The notes under the pieces: generated by a model
What the model saw: only the letters and a program-made list of their open reading frames with translations
Database searches by the model: none
Told to the model about the DNA's origin: nothing
In this document: positions 17,823-26,065 of the stretch, piece after piece
Position numbering within the stretch: position 1 is the first letter of the stretch
How the letters are laid out: each line of letters begins with the position of its first letter
Made by a program: the position numbers and the translations under genes
Source of the DNA: Acidimicrobiaceae bacterium
GTDB taxonomy: Bacteria > Actinomycetota > Acidimicrobiia > Acidimicrobiales > MedAcidi-G1
DNA: 64,000 nt
Assembly (NCBI GenBank): GCA_002717365.1
Contig: PBDJ01000022.1
Location: 52,815-116,814, forward strand
Direction of reading: 5' to 3'

Positions 17823-19190
17823 TTGACCTACCTCGGTACAAGGATCTTGTTGGTTGGCTTTGGGGTTCTGGCCCGAGAAATCCTCAGGTCCCTGGAACAA
17901 TCAGGGGTTACCGTCGTTGGTGTCGTCGACGACGGCACTCCCGTTGTTCCTGACCATCTCGATTTCTTCGGGCCGATCTCCGCACTACCTGACGTGCTTG
18001 AACGAGGTTCGTGTGACGCGGTCATAGTCGCTGCCTCGCTCATTCCGTCGAAGACGATCGCTTGGCTGACTGAACAGGCTCATCTCTTTCATGTGCCAAT
18101 CACGATTGCACCAGAACGTGTAGAGGTGTCGTCACTGGGTTCTGTCCACGAGATCACCCGGGAGCCAAGGATCGACGACATGTTCGCCCGATCGTCACTA
18201 AAGGTTGACTACGAACAAATCGACCGAGAAGTAGCTGGCAGGAAGGTTCTCGTTACAGGAGCGGGAGGCTCGATCGGCTCAGAGGTTGTGCGCCAACTCC
18301 ACGAGTCCGGTGCCAAGCAAATCGGTTTACTCGATCGCGACGACTGCCTAATGCACGATCTGGTAGTCCGACTATCGGGAAGGATGTATGACGCTCGACT
18401 GCCGCTCCTACACGCAGACATTCAACATGCCGGACAGCTTCATCGAGCATTCCTTCAGTTCAAGCCTGACACCGTCATCCACGCCGCCGCCCTCAAGCAT
18501 GTAACCACTCTGGAGATAAATCCGATTAACGCATTGACTGTCAATGTCGGCGGCACCGCCAACGTTCTAAAGGCATGCGAGAACTTTGCGGTCGACCGCC
18601 TGGTCAACGTCTCGACTGATAAGGCTGCAACTCGACTCAGTTGTCTTGGAATGTCAAAATACATCGGCGAACGGATGGTGGAAGGTGTTGGCCTGCCGGG
18701 CTATCGAAGCGTCCGATTCAGCAACGTGTTCGGATCACGAGCAAGTGTCCTACATGCGTTTCGACTTCAGGCCCGCCATCACGGTCAAGTCATCGTGCGA
18801 GGAGATGGGACAAGCCGCTTTTTCATGACCGTTGGAGAAGCAGCGTCTCTTATCCTTTCGACACTTGGTCAAGTCGGGGGTTGTGGAACATACGTAATGG
18901 ATATGGGTAATCCTGTCGCCATACACAGCCTTGCAGAGGCAGTCATTGAAGAACTCGGGGGCTTGGCTTCGATCCACCACGAAGCACTGGGAGATGGCGA
19001 GTTCGAATCCGAACGACTTTTCGCTACAACGGAGACTCCCGAGGCCACCAGCATCGAAGGAGTCTTCAAGGTAAATACCGAGCCGCTTGACCGACGAGTC
19101 GTCGAATCGATGATGCAATCTCTTGAAGACGTTTATGGTCTTGACGACGAGACCGTCCGCCAGCACCTTCGAGAAATTGCAAGCATCTAA
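17823..19190 (+). CDS. CapD/FlaA1-like nucleotide-sugar 4,6-dehydratase without membrane region
   Basis: 455 residues from a TTG start chosen for its Shine-Dalgarno. An N-terminal CoA-binding-like Rossmann domain ('ILLVGFGVLAREILRSLEQ') precedes the catalytic SDR domain: 'GRKVLVTGAGGSIGSEVVRQL', 'DTVIHAAALKHVTTLEINP', 'VNVSTDKAATRLSCLGMSK' and 'SVRFSNVFGSRASVL'. The S-x-DK and MSK residues are the FlaA1/PglF-type catalytic set. The family converts UDP-GlcNAc to 4-keto-6-deoxy products for bacillosamine- or fucosamine-type sugars. The four N-terminal membrane helices of WbpM/PglF are absent. The nucleotide-sugar dehydrogenase follows 54 bases later, probably in one operon. Confidence 0.85.
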   Translation: MTYLGTRILLVGFGVLAREILRSLEQSGVTVVGVVDDGTPVVPDHLDFFGPISALPDVLERGSCDAVIVAASLIPSKTIAWLTEQAHLFHVPITIAPERVEVSSLGSVHEITREPRIDDMFARSSLKVDYEQIDREVAGRKVLVTGAGGSIGSEVVRQLHESGAKQIGLLDRDDCLMHDLVVRLSGRMYDARLPLLHADIQHAGQLHRAFLQFKPDTVIHAAALKHVTTLEINPINALTVNVGGTANVLKACENFAVDRLVNVSTDKAATRLSCLGMSKYIGERMVEGVGLPGYRSVRFSNVFGSRASVLHAFRLQARHHGQVIVRGDGTSRFFMTVGEAASLILSTLGQVGGCGTYVMDMGNPVAIHSLAEAVIEELGGLASIHHEALGDGEFESERLFATTETPEATSIEGVFKVNTEPLDRRVVESMMQSLEDVYGLDDETVRQHLREIASI

Positions 19191-19244
19191 TAGGTTCGAA
19201 GACCAACCAGAAAATCCGACAATGTCAGATTGTGAGTGTGTTGA

Positions 19245-20504
19245 GTGACTAGTTCCCTGACGGTCATCGGCCTGGGTTATGTAGGCCTGCCTCTCGCCCG
19301 AGAGGCCTGCCGGTCAGGGCTCGCAGTAACCGGTCTCGACATCGATCCGTCCGTCGTGGCCGGGCTCATGAATGGCCAAACACACGTTGATGATGTCAAC
19401 TCCTCCGATCTTGCGGAAATGCTGCAAGCTGGCTTCCACGTCACCAGCGACTCAACCTGCCTTGAGAGCTCCGACACTGTCGTTATCTGCGTTCCCACCC
19501 CCCTCAACGAGTACGGCACACCCAATCTGGACGCAGTCAAGGCTGCGACACGAACGGTCTCAGAGAAACTGCAACCAGGCACTCTTGTCGTCCTCGAGTC
19601 GACCACCTACCCCGGGACGACCGAGGACATAATCCGACCGATCCTTGAGGCAGGCAGTGGCCTTAGCGCCGGTACAGATTTCTACCTGTCGTACTCGCCA
19701 GAGCGCATAGACCCCGGAAATCCCGATTGGGGCCTACGTAATACCCCGAAGGTCGTTGGTGGACTGACACCGACCTGTACCGAACAGGCCGTGAGGTTCT
19801 ACGACCAGATCGTCGACACCGTGGTTCCCACGGTCGGAACTCGAGAGGCCGAGTTGGCAAAGCTCCTTGAGAACACCTATCGACACGTAAACATCGCTCT
19901 CATGAACGAAATGTCAGTCTTCTGCCACGAGCTAGATGTCGACCTGTGGGCAGCTATTGAAGCCGCCAAGACCAAGCCATTCGGATACGAGGCCTTCTAC
20001 CCGGGACCTGGGGTAGGTGGCCACTGCATCCCGATCGACCCGAACTACCTGTCATGGGTCGTGCGATCGGTCGGCTACCGGTTCCGGTTCGTGGAGTTGG
20101 CAGAAGAGATCTCTGACCGGATGCCGGCCTATGTCGCTAAGCGAGTCCAGGACTCGCTCAATGCCGACAAGAAGTCTGTGAACGGTTCAGTTGTACTTCT
20201 GTTGGGTGTCACCTACAAGGCGAATGTCAGCGATCTGCGTGAGACAGCAGCACGGCCACTAGCAGCGCAGCTGTCCACGATGGGAGCAGACGTCCGTTAT
20301 TTCGATCCCTATGCAGAGACATTCAACTTCAATGGTCGCGAGTTGGTAAGCGAGGACGACCTTGAAGTTGCACTTGCCAATGCAGACCTGACTGTCCTTG
20401 TGCAAGCTCATGACGAGATAGTCGAATCAGGCGCGCTTAGCCGAGCCGGACGCATACTGGATACACGTGGCGTGCTGTCGGGAGACAACGTCGAAAGGCT
20501 GTAA
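19245..20504 (+). CDS. UDP-sugar 6-dehydrogenase (UDP-GlcNAc/ManNAc dehydrogenase type)
   Basis: 419 residues from a GTG. 'LTVIGLGYVGLPLAREACRSG' is the NAD-binding start, 'VVICVPTPLNEYGTPNLD' and 'YSPERIDPGNPDWGLRNTPK' are family signatures, and 'FYPGPGVGGHCIPIDP' holds the catalytic cysteine. The VPTPLN-x-x-x-x-PNL and ERIDPGNP forms fit the WbpA/WecC/TviB group that oxidises C6 of UDP-HexNAc to a uronic acid, rather than Ugd. It uses two NAD+ per sugar. It follows the CapD-like gene on the same strand and is convergent with the subtilisin gene. Confidence 0.9.
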   Translation: MTSSLTVIGLGYVGLPLAREACRSGLAVTGLDIDPSVVAGLMNGQTHVDDVNSSDLAEMLQAGFHVTSDSTCLESSDTVVICVPTPLNEYGTPNLDAVKAATRTVSEKLQPGTLVVLESTTYPGTTEDIIRPILEAGSGLSAGTDFYLSYSPERIDPGNPDWGLRNTPKVVGGLTPTCTEQAVRFYDQIVDTVVPTVGTREAELAKLLENTYRHVNIALMNEMSVFCHELDVDLWAAIEAAKTKPFGYEAFYPGPGVGGHCIPIDPNYLSWVVRSVGYRFRFVELAEEISDRMPAYVAKRVQDSLNADKKSVNGSVVLLLGVTYKANVSDLRETAARPLAAQLSTMGADVRYFDPYAETFNFNGRELVSEDDLEVALANADLTVLVQAHDEIVESGALSRAGRILDTRGVLSGDNVERL

Positions 20505-20533
20505 TCCCAGGAGGCGGCGTTTCTGCTAGCGGG

Positions 20534-22441
20534 CTAGTCGGCAGAATCTAAGCGTTGCAGGAAGGTGAACATCTCGGCTCGAGTCACGGTGCCGCCCGGA
20601 CAATACGACGTCGGCGTGCATCCGGTGGTCGTGCCGGACGCCAACAACCAGTCGATGGCCGGTCCTGCAAAGAAGTCGGCGGCTACGTCACTGAAGCCTG
20701 CACTGGTAGAACCCGCCGGTGAACCCTCCAGCCGCCACAGAAAGGCCGCCATCTCCGCACGGGTCACGGTGCCATCCGGGCAGTAGGTGGTTGCGGTGCA
20801 ACCTAGGGTGATGCCCGCCTCAGCCAAGAAATCTACTGCTGGGCCGTAGGTCGCATCGGAAGGCACATCAGCGAATACAGCGCTCACTGTGGCCAGCGGA
20901 AGGCTCCTGAATCGCCACAGGAAGCGGGCCATCTCGTCCCGGGTTACCGCCAGCTCTGGACAGGTTAAATCGCCAAGCGTGGGACAACCGTCGGTGATCC
21001 CTGCCGTGAACGCCCAGTCGATAGCGGTCTCCGCCCAATGGCCACGGATCGTAGCGATGGTCGACGGGAGGCTCCCCAGGCGGGCGACACCCCAGCCGTA
21101 CTTGTAATCCGGGTCGTTGGCTCTACTGGCCCGGCTGGTGAGCCGTGCCTTGACCTGGGCCGGCGTCAGATCGGGTGCAGCGCTTCGGATGAGTGCCACT
21201 AGGCCGGCCACGTGGGGAGCCGCGTACGATGTGCCTAAGTTGTCAACACCGGCCCACGCCGAAGTTGTGATCTGGTCGGGGCCCACCACGTCGGGCTTGC
21301 GGTCACCCATGTGGTTAGGTCCCCACGCACTATAGGACTGGAGTTTCTCAGTCCTCCAGTTCACGGCCCCGACTGTGATCACATCCGCCATGTTGCCAGG
21401 CACCCCGATGCTGGCCGCCGGGTTCGCGAACTCCAGCGGACTCGTGCCCCACGTCCGGGTCTCATAAGTGGTCTCAGGGCCCGATCGACGGGTCACCCCG
21501 TACGAGTAGTTGTGCCGGGCACCGGTTTCATTAGCCAGCGTAAGGATCTCGGTGGCGAGTTCCCCGAAGCCCTGCCGGTTTTCCGTGCACTCGATCTGGG
21601 TCGGCTGCCCGTCGGAATCGAAGAGTTCCATGTCGAATAGGCAGAGGTCCAGGTCGGTCGTCGGGTCATTCCAACTCAGCGAGACCTCCGCCTTGTCACC
21701 CGAGTCGATCGTGAACCTGTTGTGCTCAATGCCTCCGCTAGTTACTTCGATCCAACCGTCACCGTCGACATCCATCGTGGTGCCGTTGTGGTGCTTGTCT
21801 GCAGAGTTACCTGCCGCCACCACCCATGCGATCCCGCCGTCGATCGACCGCTGGATGATCGGTGCCGTCCAGTGGGTGCCGTCTAGTGGACCGTCGGTCC
21901 ACTCCATCGAGAAGGTCACAACGTCTACTCCAGCGAACTCCATCCACGCCACAGCCTCAGCGAACTTTTCGTCTGCGAAGGTCACCAAGATCAGCTCGGC
22001 GTCGGGAGCCACGTCGTGCACGATCTCGGCCATTTGGGTTCCGTGGTCGGTGAGTTTGTCGATGATCCCATCCGAGTCGAACGCCATCTCCAGAAGGTCA
22101 GCTGGAAGGTCGTCGGCCGGTACGTTGTCGATACCGTCAAAGCCCACATCCAGAATTGCCACCTTGACCCCAGCCCCCGTGTAGCCGGCGGCGTGCCAGG
22201 CCGGGGCGCCACTGTCTGCGAGGCCCTCTGAAAGGACCGCCAACGCGAGTCGCGCTGGCACGGAAGTGTCAACCGCAGTCGCAATGTCGGTTGGCGTGAT
22301 CCTGTCAGTAGCAACGTACTGGCCGACGAACCGGCTCGACTCAACTCGTTTGAGTCCGGTGGCGGGAGCACCGAAGGTGGTCGTCAGCCCCAACACGAGC
22401 AGCATGATGCTCCCACCAGCAACATTGTGGAAGCGGCTCAT
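20534..22441 (-). CDS. Secreted subtilisin-like serine protease with three SLH repeats
   Basis: 635 residues from the ATG at 22441, which gives a signal peptide ('NVAGGSIMLLVLGLTTTFG'); upstream in-frame starts lack one. The S8 catalytic set is D in 'VAILDVGFDGIDN', H in 'LTDHGTQMAEIVHDVAPDA', the oxyanion N in 'WVVAAGNSADKH', and S in 'LGTSYAAPHVAGLVALIRS'. Three SLH repeats close the protein, each with a form of 'YCPDGTVTRAEMAAFLWRL'. SLH repeats bind pyruvylated or other secondary wall polymers, so this protease probably sits on the cell surface. It lies inside the glycan locus between the nucleotide-sugar dehydrogenase and a divergent GT2 gene. Confidence 0.92.
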   Translation of the reverse strand: MSRFHNVAGGSIMLLVLGLTTTFGAPATGLKRVESSRFVGQYVATDRITPTDIATAVDTSVPARLALAVLSEGLADSGAPAWHAAGYTGAGVKVAILDVGFDGIDNVPADDLPADLLEMAFDSDGIIDKLTDHGTQMAEIVHDVAPDAELILVTFADEKFAEAVAWMEFAGVDVVTFSMEWTDGPLDGTHWTAPIIQRSIDGGIAWVVAAGNSADKHHNGTTMDVDGDGWIEVTSGGIEHNRFTIDSGDKAEVSLSWNDPTTDLDLCLFDMELFDSDGQPTQIECTENRQGFGELATEILTLANETGARHNYSYGVTRRSGPETTYETRTWGTSPLEFANPAASIGVPGNMADVITVGAVNWRTEKLQSYSAWGPNHMGDRKPDVVGPDQITTSAWAGVDNLGTSYAAPHVAGLVALIRSAAPDLTPAQVKARLTSRASRANDPDYKYGWGVARLGSLPSTIATIRGHWAETAIDWAFTAGITDGCPTLGDLTCPELAVTRDEMARFLWRFRSLPLATVSAVFADVPSDATYGPAVDFLAEAGITLGCTATTYCPDGTVTRAEMAAFLWRLEGSPAGSTSAGFSDVAADFFAGPAIDWLLASGTTTGCTPTSYCPGGTVTRAEMFTFLQRLDSAD

Positions 22442-22485
22442 CCGGTCACAGTACCGGCAGCCCTCGGCGGCGAAGCCGTCCCGGG

Positions 22486-23481
22486 GTGGCCGCCATAGGC
22501 TGTGTAGGTCTGCTACGGAAGCCCCCCTGCATCGACGGAGGACAGGCCATCGATTACATCCGCCCATCTGAGCCCCGCATAGCCGTGTTGGTGCCCTGCC
22601 TCAACGAGGCGGCCACCATTGGCGACGTTGTAGCCGGGTTCCAGACGTCTCTTCCTGATTGTGTGGTCCACGTCTACGACAATGGGTCCACTGACGAAAC
22701 GGCGCGCCTAGCCGCCGACGCCGGGGCGGTGGTGCGAACCGAACCAGTCCCCGGCAAAGGCCGGGTGGTGCGGCGCATGTTCGCTGAAGTTGACGCCGAT
22801 GTCTACGTCATGGCCGATGGCGACGGCACCTACGACCCATCTGGAGCCTCAATGCTCGTGAAATGCCTGGTCAACGATGGTCTTGACATGGTCGTCGGCA
22901 CCCGCACGGGGGTCACGACCGACGCCGGTAGGGCTGGACACGCCTTCGGCAACCGCCTGTTCAACCGCCTATACCGAGCCCTGTTTGGTTCCGGCTTCAC
23001 TGACATACTCTCTGGCTACCGAGCGTTCTCCCGGTGCTTCGTGAAGAGTTTCCCCGCTGTGTCATCCGGCTTCGAGATCGAGACCGAAATGTCGGTCCAC
23101 GCCTCGCAGTTGCGCCTTCCGGTAGCCGAGGTCGAGGTCGACTACGGCACCCGGCCCGATGGTTCAACCAGCAAACTCCGTACTGTGGCCGACGGAACCA
23201 ACATCCTGCGGGCCATGCTGGTCCTACTCAAGGAGTACCGGCCCCTAGCGTTCTTTGGATGGGTTGCCGGTGCCTGCTATGTGACCTCAGTGGCCCTCGG
23301 TATTCCATTGGCCATCACTTACGCCCAGACCGGTCTCGTTCCACGCCTACCGACAGCCATTCTGGCCACCGGCCTAGCCGTGGTCGGCCTACTCATGACG
23401 ACTGCAGGCCTCGTGTTGGACTCGATTGCCAAGGGTCGACTTGAGGCCAAGCGTCTCGCTTACCTGTCGCTTGCTTCGTAA
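22486..23481 (+). CDS. DPM-type GT2 glycosyltransferase with C-terminal membrane helices
   Basis: Up to 331 residues from the GTG at 22486. The true start is uncertain because the conserved domain begins only at 'RIAVLVPCLNEAATIGDVV', about 31 residues in, and no good start codon lies closer. 'CVVHVYDNGSTDETARLA', 'VYVMADGDGTYDPSGASM' (DxD) and 'LSGYRAFSRCFVKSFPAVSSG' match the GT2 group that handles polyprenyl-phosphate or Glc/GlcNAc transfer, with two hydrophobic segments near the end. Divergent from the SLH protease, so the 44-base gap holds both 5' regions. Confidence 0.85.
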   Translation: MAAIGCVGLLRKPPCIDGGQAIDYIRPSEPRIAVLVPCLNEAATIGDVVAGFQTSLPDCVVHVYDNGSTDETARLAADAGAVVRTEPVPGKGRVVRRMFAEVDADVYVMADGDGTYDPSGASMLVKCLVNDGLDMVVGTRTGVTTDAGRAGHAFGNRLFNRLYRALFGSGFTDILSGYRAFSRCFVKSFPAVSSGFEIETEMSVHASQLRLPVAEVEVDYGTRPDGSTSKLRTVADGTNILRAMLVLLKEYRPLAFFGWVAGACYVTSVALGIPLAITYAQTGLVPRLPTAILATGLAVVGLLMTTAGLVLDSIAKGRLEAKRLAYLSLAS

Positions 23482-23574
23482 CAACATGCCGGCGATTCAC
23501 TGGGATCGCATCTATCCAGACATGCATTCATTGGGCTCCGAAAGGTTGTTCAAGTTCTCTCCAAGTACCAGAAC

Positions 23575-24264
23575 CTACGTAGCGCAGGGACCTGAAATGG
23601 AGAAATGGTTGCGCCAGAGGTCCTTTGCGCCATCGTGAACGACCCCGACCTGTGCCGGTATCGATGACAGACCAACGGTGATCGCCATTGCGAATCGGTG
23701 GCAGCCCCAGAACCCAAAAATAGGTCTAAGGTTTCTATCAATGTGGAACACAATTCCACCAGCTTCTCGGAAGTGAATACGTGACAGTTCAGCACTGGAG
23801 CTGAGCTTTTGATTGTTGCGAACTACATGAAATATTTCGTCTAATTTCTGATAGCGGTTAATGATGTCCTCAATAGACTTACATTCATCAGCAGTGCCTC
23901 TCTCCTTAATCAACTTGAGCAAATGGTCATAGATGCCTGTGGCCTCCCAGGAAACACCGTCATTCCAATGTGCTAAACAAGCTTGAATTTTGACCCAATG
24001 ATTTCGAGAGTCTTGAGTTCTAGGCTCTTCTGTAAGAGGTTCTGATTGGATATCCCAGTCGCCTTTGCGAATTTTACCAAAGTCATCCCAGTGGAACCCT
24101 GCATTCATCGCCTCGCACTGTTGAGGGTCCACCCAGATTCGTTCATGCATCCGAGGCGTGTGAGGCCCGTACACAAACATGTTAGAGACATCCCGCATAG
24201 CGACCCTGGAAAGAAAATGGACCCCTCGGTATGCCGTGTGAAGCGCATTGGGCAAGGCAGCCAT
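23575..24264 (-). CDS. Unrecognised protein with possible ParB/sulfiredoxin-like C-terminus
   Basis: 229 residues and very AT-rich for this window (19 G/C in the 60 bases from 23821). The N-terminal half carries 'HERIWVDPQQCEAMNAGF' and 'HWVKIQACLAHWNDGVSWE'. The middle reads 'GIYDHLLKLIKERGTADEC' and 'QKLDEIFHVVRNNQKLS'. The end has 'AGGIVFHIDRNLRPIFG', 'GCHRFAMAITVGLSSIPAQV' and a following GVVH. From memory, the last part resembles haloarchaeal and glycan-locus hypothetical proteins with a ParB-like DGxHR..A fold, where G-x-HR lines a nucleotide site. No catalytic assignment is justified. Next to a divergent methyltransferase that is also AT-rich; probably a shared transfer event. Confidence 0.6.
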   Translation of the reverse strand: MAALPNALHTAYRGVHFLSRVAMRDVSNMFVYGPHTPRMHERIWVDPQQCEAMNAGFHWDDFGKIRKGDWDIQSEPLTEEPRTQDSRNHWVKIQACLAHWNDGVSWEATGIYDHLLKLIKERGTADECKSIEDIINRYQKLDEIFHVVRNNQKLSSSAELSRIHFREAGGIVFHIDRNLRPIFGFWGCHRFAMAITVGLSSIPAQVGVVHDGAKDLWRNHFSISGPCAT

Positions 24265-24345
24265 AGTTTGAGACCATACCTACCAGTAGTCACATGAACC
24301 GCGCCATAGGACGCCCAGCTCTTGATGAGTGGATAGTGTTTCCGG

Positions 24346-25083
24346 ATGCTGAGACGGCTGCGAAGACACGTCCTACTTGGCCATCCGCTGGCCCGCCGTG
24401 TCGTTCGACCCTTACCGGCTCCAGTGAAACAGCGCTTGCTCACCATGGCAGGTATGTCCGGCATCCACCGCTATCAAGATTTCCGAGATCCAACCGCCAA
24501 GGCGGTTCTCATTGCAGAGTTCCTTAGAGGATCCGTGGCGAGTTATCCTCAGTCGGTCCTGGACGTCGGATGCAACGCCGGTGAAATAACCCGGTACCTG
24601 AACAAAGAGGGTTTCCTAACCGTGGGGATAGACCTCCACGAAGTCCTCGACCGGGTCCCACCCGGCAGGAAACATTCCGCATTGATCCCGTTCGAGGTTG
24701 ACTCGGAATCAGTACCACGACTGCCATCGTTCGATTCGGTTCTGTTACTGTCAGTTCACCATCAGTGGATTGCGACAAATGGCGACACTGCTACTCGACG
24801 ATTAGTGCGCGATCTGTCGAATAAAGCTGATAAGACAATGGTTATTGAGTTCTCCTGTCTAAACTCTAAGTATGGTAAATATCACCCCGAACTATTCGTT
24901 GACAATAATCCAGCTTCTGTCACTGAATACGCTTCTGAATGGCTCACTGAGACGCTACCGGATTTTATCTTTGATTTCCTAGGGCTTAATGTGGAACACC
25001 CAGTAGACGAACCCCATCGAGTCCTACTCGGTGGTAGACGAATAGATTCTTCAACCCATCCAAGCTCGGATATAAGTCAATGA
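24346..25083 (+). CDS. SAM-dependent methyltransferase
   Basis: 245 residues. Motif I is 'SVLDVGCNAGEITRYLNKEG', followed by 'LTVGIDLHEVLDR' for the acidic ribose-binding residue. 'FDSVLLLSVHHQWIATNGD' is in the place of motif IV. The N-terminal 40 residues are basic. It probably O-methylates a sugar or phosphate of the surface glycan; the target is unknown. Its stop overlaps the start of the next gene (ATGA), so the two are translationally coupled. GC falls strongly in its second half (22 of 60 at 24841). Confidence 0.75.
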   Translation: MLRRLRRHVLLGHPLARRVVRPLPAPVKQRLLTMAGMSGIHRYQDFRDPTAKAVLIAEFLRGSVASYPQSVLDVGCNAGEITRYLNKEGFLTVGIDLHEVLDRVPPGRKHSALIPFEVDSESVPRLPSFDSVLLLSVHHQWIATNGDTATRRLVRDLSNKADKTMVIEFSCLNSKYGKYHPELFVDNNPASVTEYASEWLTETLPDFIFDFLGLNVEHPVDEPHRVLLGGRRIDSSTHPSSDISQ

Positions 25084-26024
25084 AGGTTCTCATTACCGGC
25101 GGGGCTGGCTTTATTGGCGCAAACCTGGCACGAGATTTGGCTTCTCGCTCGGACGTAGACGAAGTCGTCGTCTTGGATGATCTGTCCTTTGGGTATCAAA
25201 GCAACCTTGACGGCACTGACGTGCAATTCGTAAAAGGCTCGATTTTGGATGAGCAAGTGCTCGCCGACGCCTCCTTGGGCGCAAGCGCGATCGTCCATCT
25301 TGCAGCACGATCATCGGTACCAAGGTCGATCGCTGAACCGATGGCCGCACATGAGGTGAACACGACCGGAACCGCAATGGTGCTTGAAGCCGCTCGAAGA
25401 GGAAACGGAGTCCAAGTCATTGTGGCCTCGTCGTCGTCTGTCTACGGCCAAACCGATGTGTTGCCGAAGTATGAGTCACTTCCAGCACGCCCGGTGAGCC
25501 CGTATGCGGCAAGCAAGTTGGCCACCGAGTCCTACACCCTTGCGTGGTCGCACAGCTATGGACTTCCTGCCCTGGCACTCCGCTTCTTCAACGTGTTCGG
25601 GCCGCTCCAGCCCCCTATTCACACCTACGCGGCGGTAATACCAGCGTTCATTTCCGCTGCGATGACAAAGAGGCACTTGCCCGTCCATGGCGATGGAACA
25701 CAGTCGAGAGACTTCACGTACGTTGACTCGGTGGTCGAGGTCATCACCGATGCCATCATGCGTCGGGTTAGCTACAAAGAGCCGGTCAACCTGGCATTCG
25801 GCACGCGAATCACCCTCCTGGAATTGATTGCCGAACTCGAGGAGATCCTGGATAGAACGCTTCCGATTGATTTCCTGCCGACACGTGCCGGCGACGTACC
25901 AACCTCTCAGGCAGACGCATCAAGGTTGGATGAACTTTTCCCAGACCTTAAACCAACGCCACTGTCAGAAGGCTTGCGGGCGACCGTCGAGTGGTTCGAG
26001 TCGGTACGTCCGTGGGAACAGTGA
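25080..26024 (+). CDS. NAD-dependent nucleotide-sugar epimerase (GalE/WbpP-like)
   Basis: 314 residues starting four bases inside the preceding methyltransferase. Extended SDR: 'MKVLITGGAGFIGANLARDL', 'SAIVHLAARSSVPRSIAEP', 'VIVASSSSVYGQTD' and 'VSPYAASKLATESYTLAWSH' (YxxxK). 'LRFFNVFGPLQPPIHTYAAV' and 'GDGTQSRDFTYVDSVVEVI' are typical of UDP-Glc(NAc) 4-epimerases of the WbpP group. It probably interconverts UDP-GlcNAc/UDP-GalNAc or the matching uronic acids made by the dehydrogenase upstream. Convergent with the WecA-like gene. Confidence 0.85.
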   Translation: MKVLITGGAGFIGANLARDLASRSDVDEVVVLDDLSFGYQSNLDGTDVQFVKGSILDEQVLADASLGASAIVHLAARSSVPRSIAEPMAAHEVNTTGTAMVLEAARRGNGVQVIVASSSSVYGQTDVLPKYESLPARPVSPYAASKLATESYTLAWSHSYGLPALALRFFNVFGPLQPPIHTYAAVIPAFISAAMTKRHLPVHGDGTQSRDFTYVDSVVEVITDAIMRRVSYKEPVNLAFGTRITLLELIAELEEILDRTLPIDFLPTRAGDVPTSQADASRLDELFPDLKPTPLSEGLRATVEWFESVRPWEQ

Positions 26025-26065
26025 ACCTGACTTCTATTCGATCAAGAACAGGCCAGTACCGCTGA

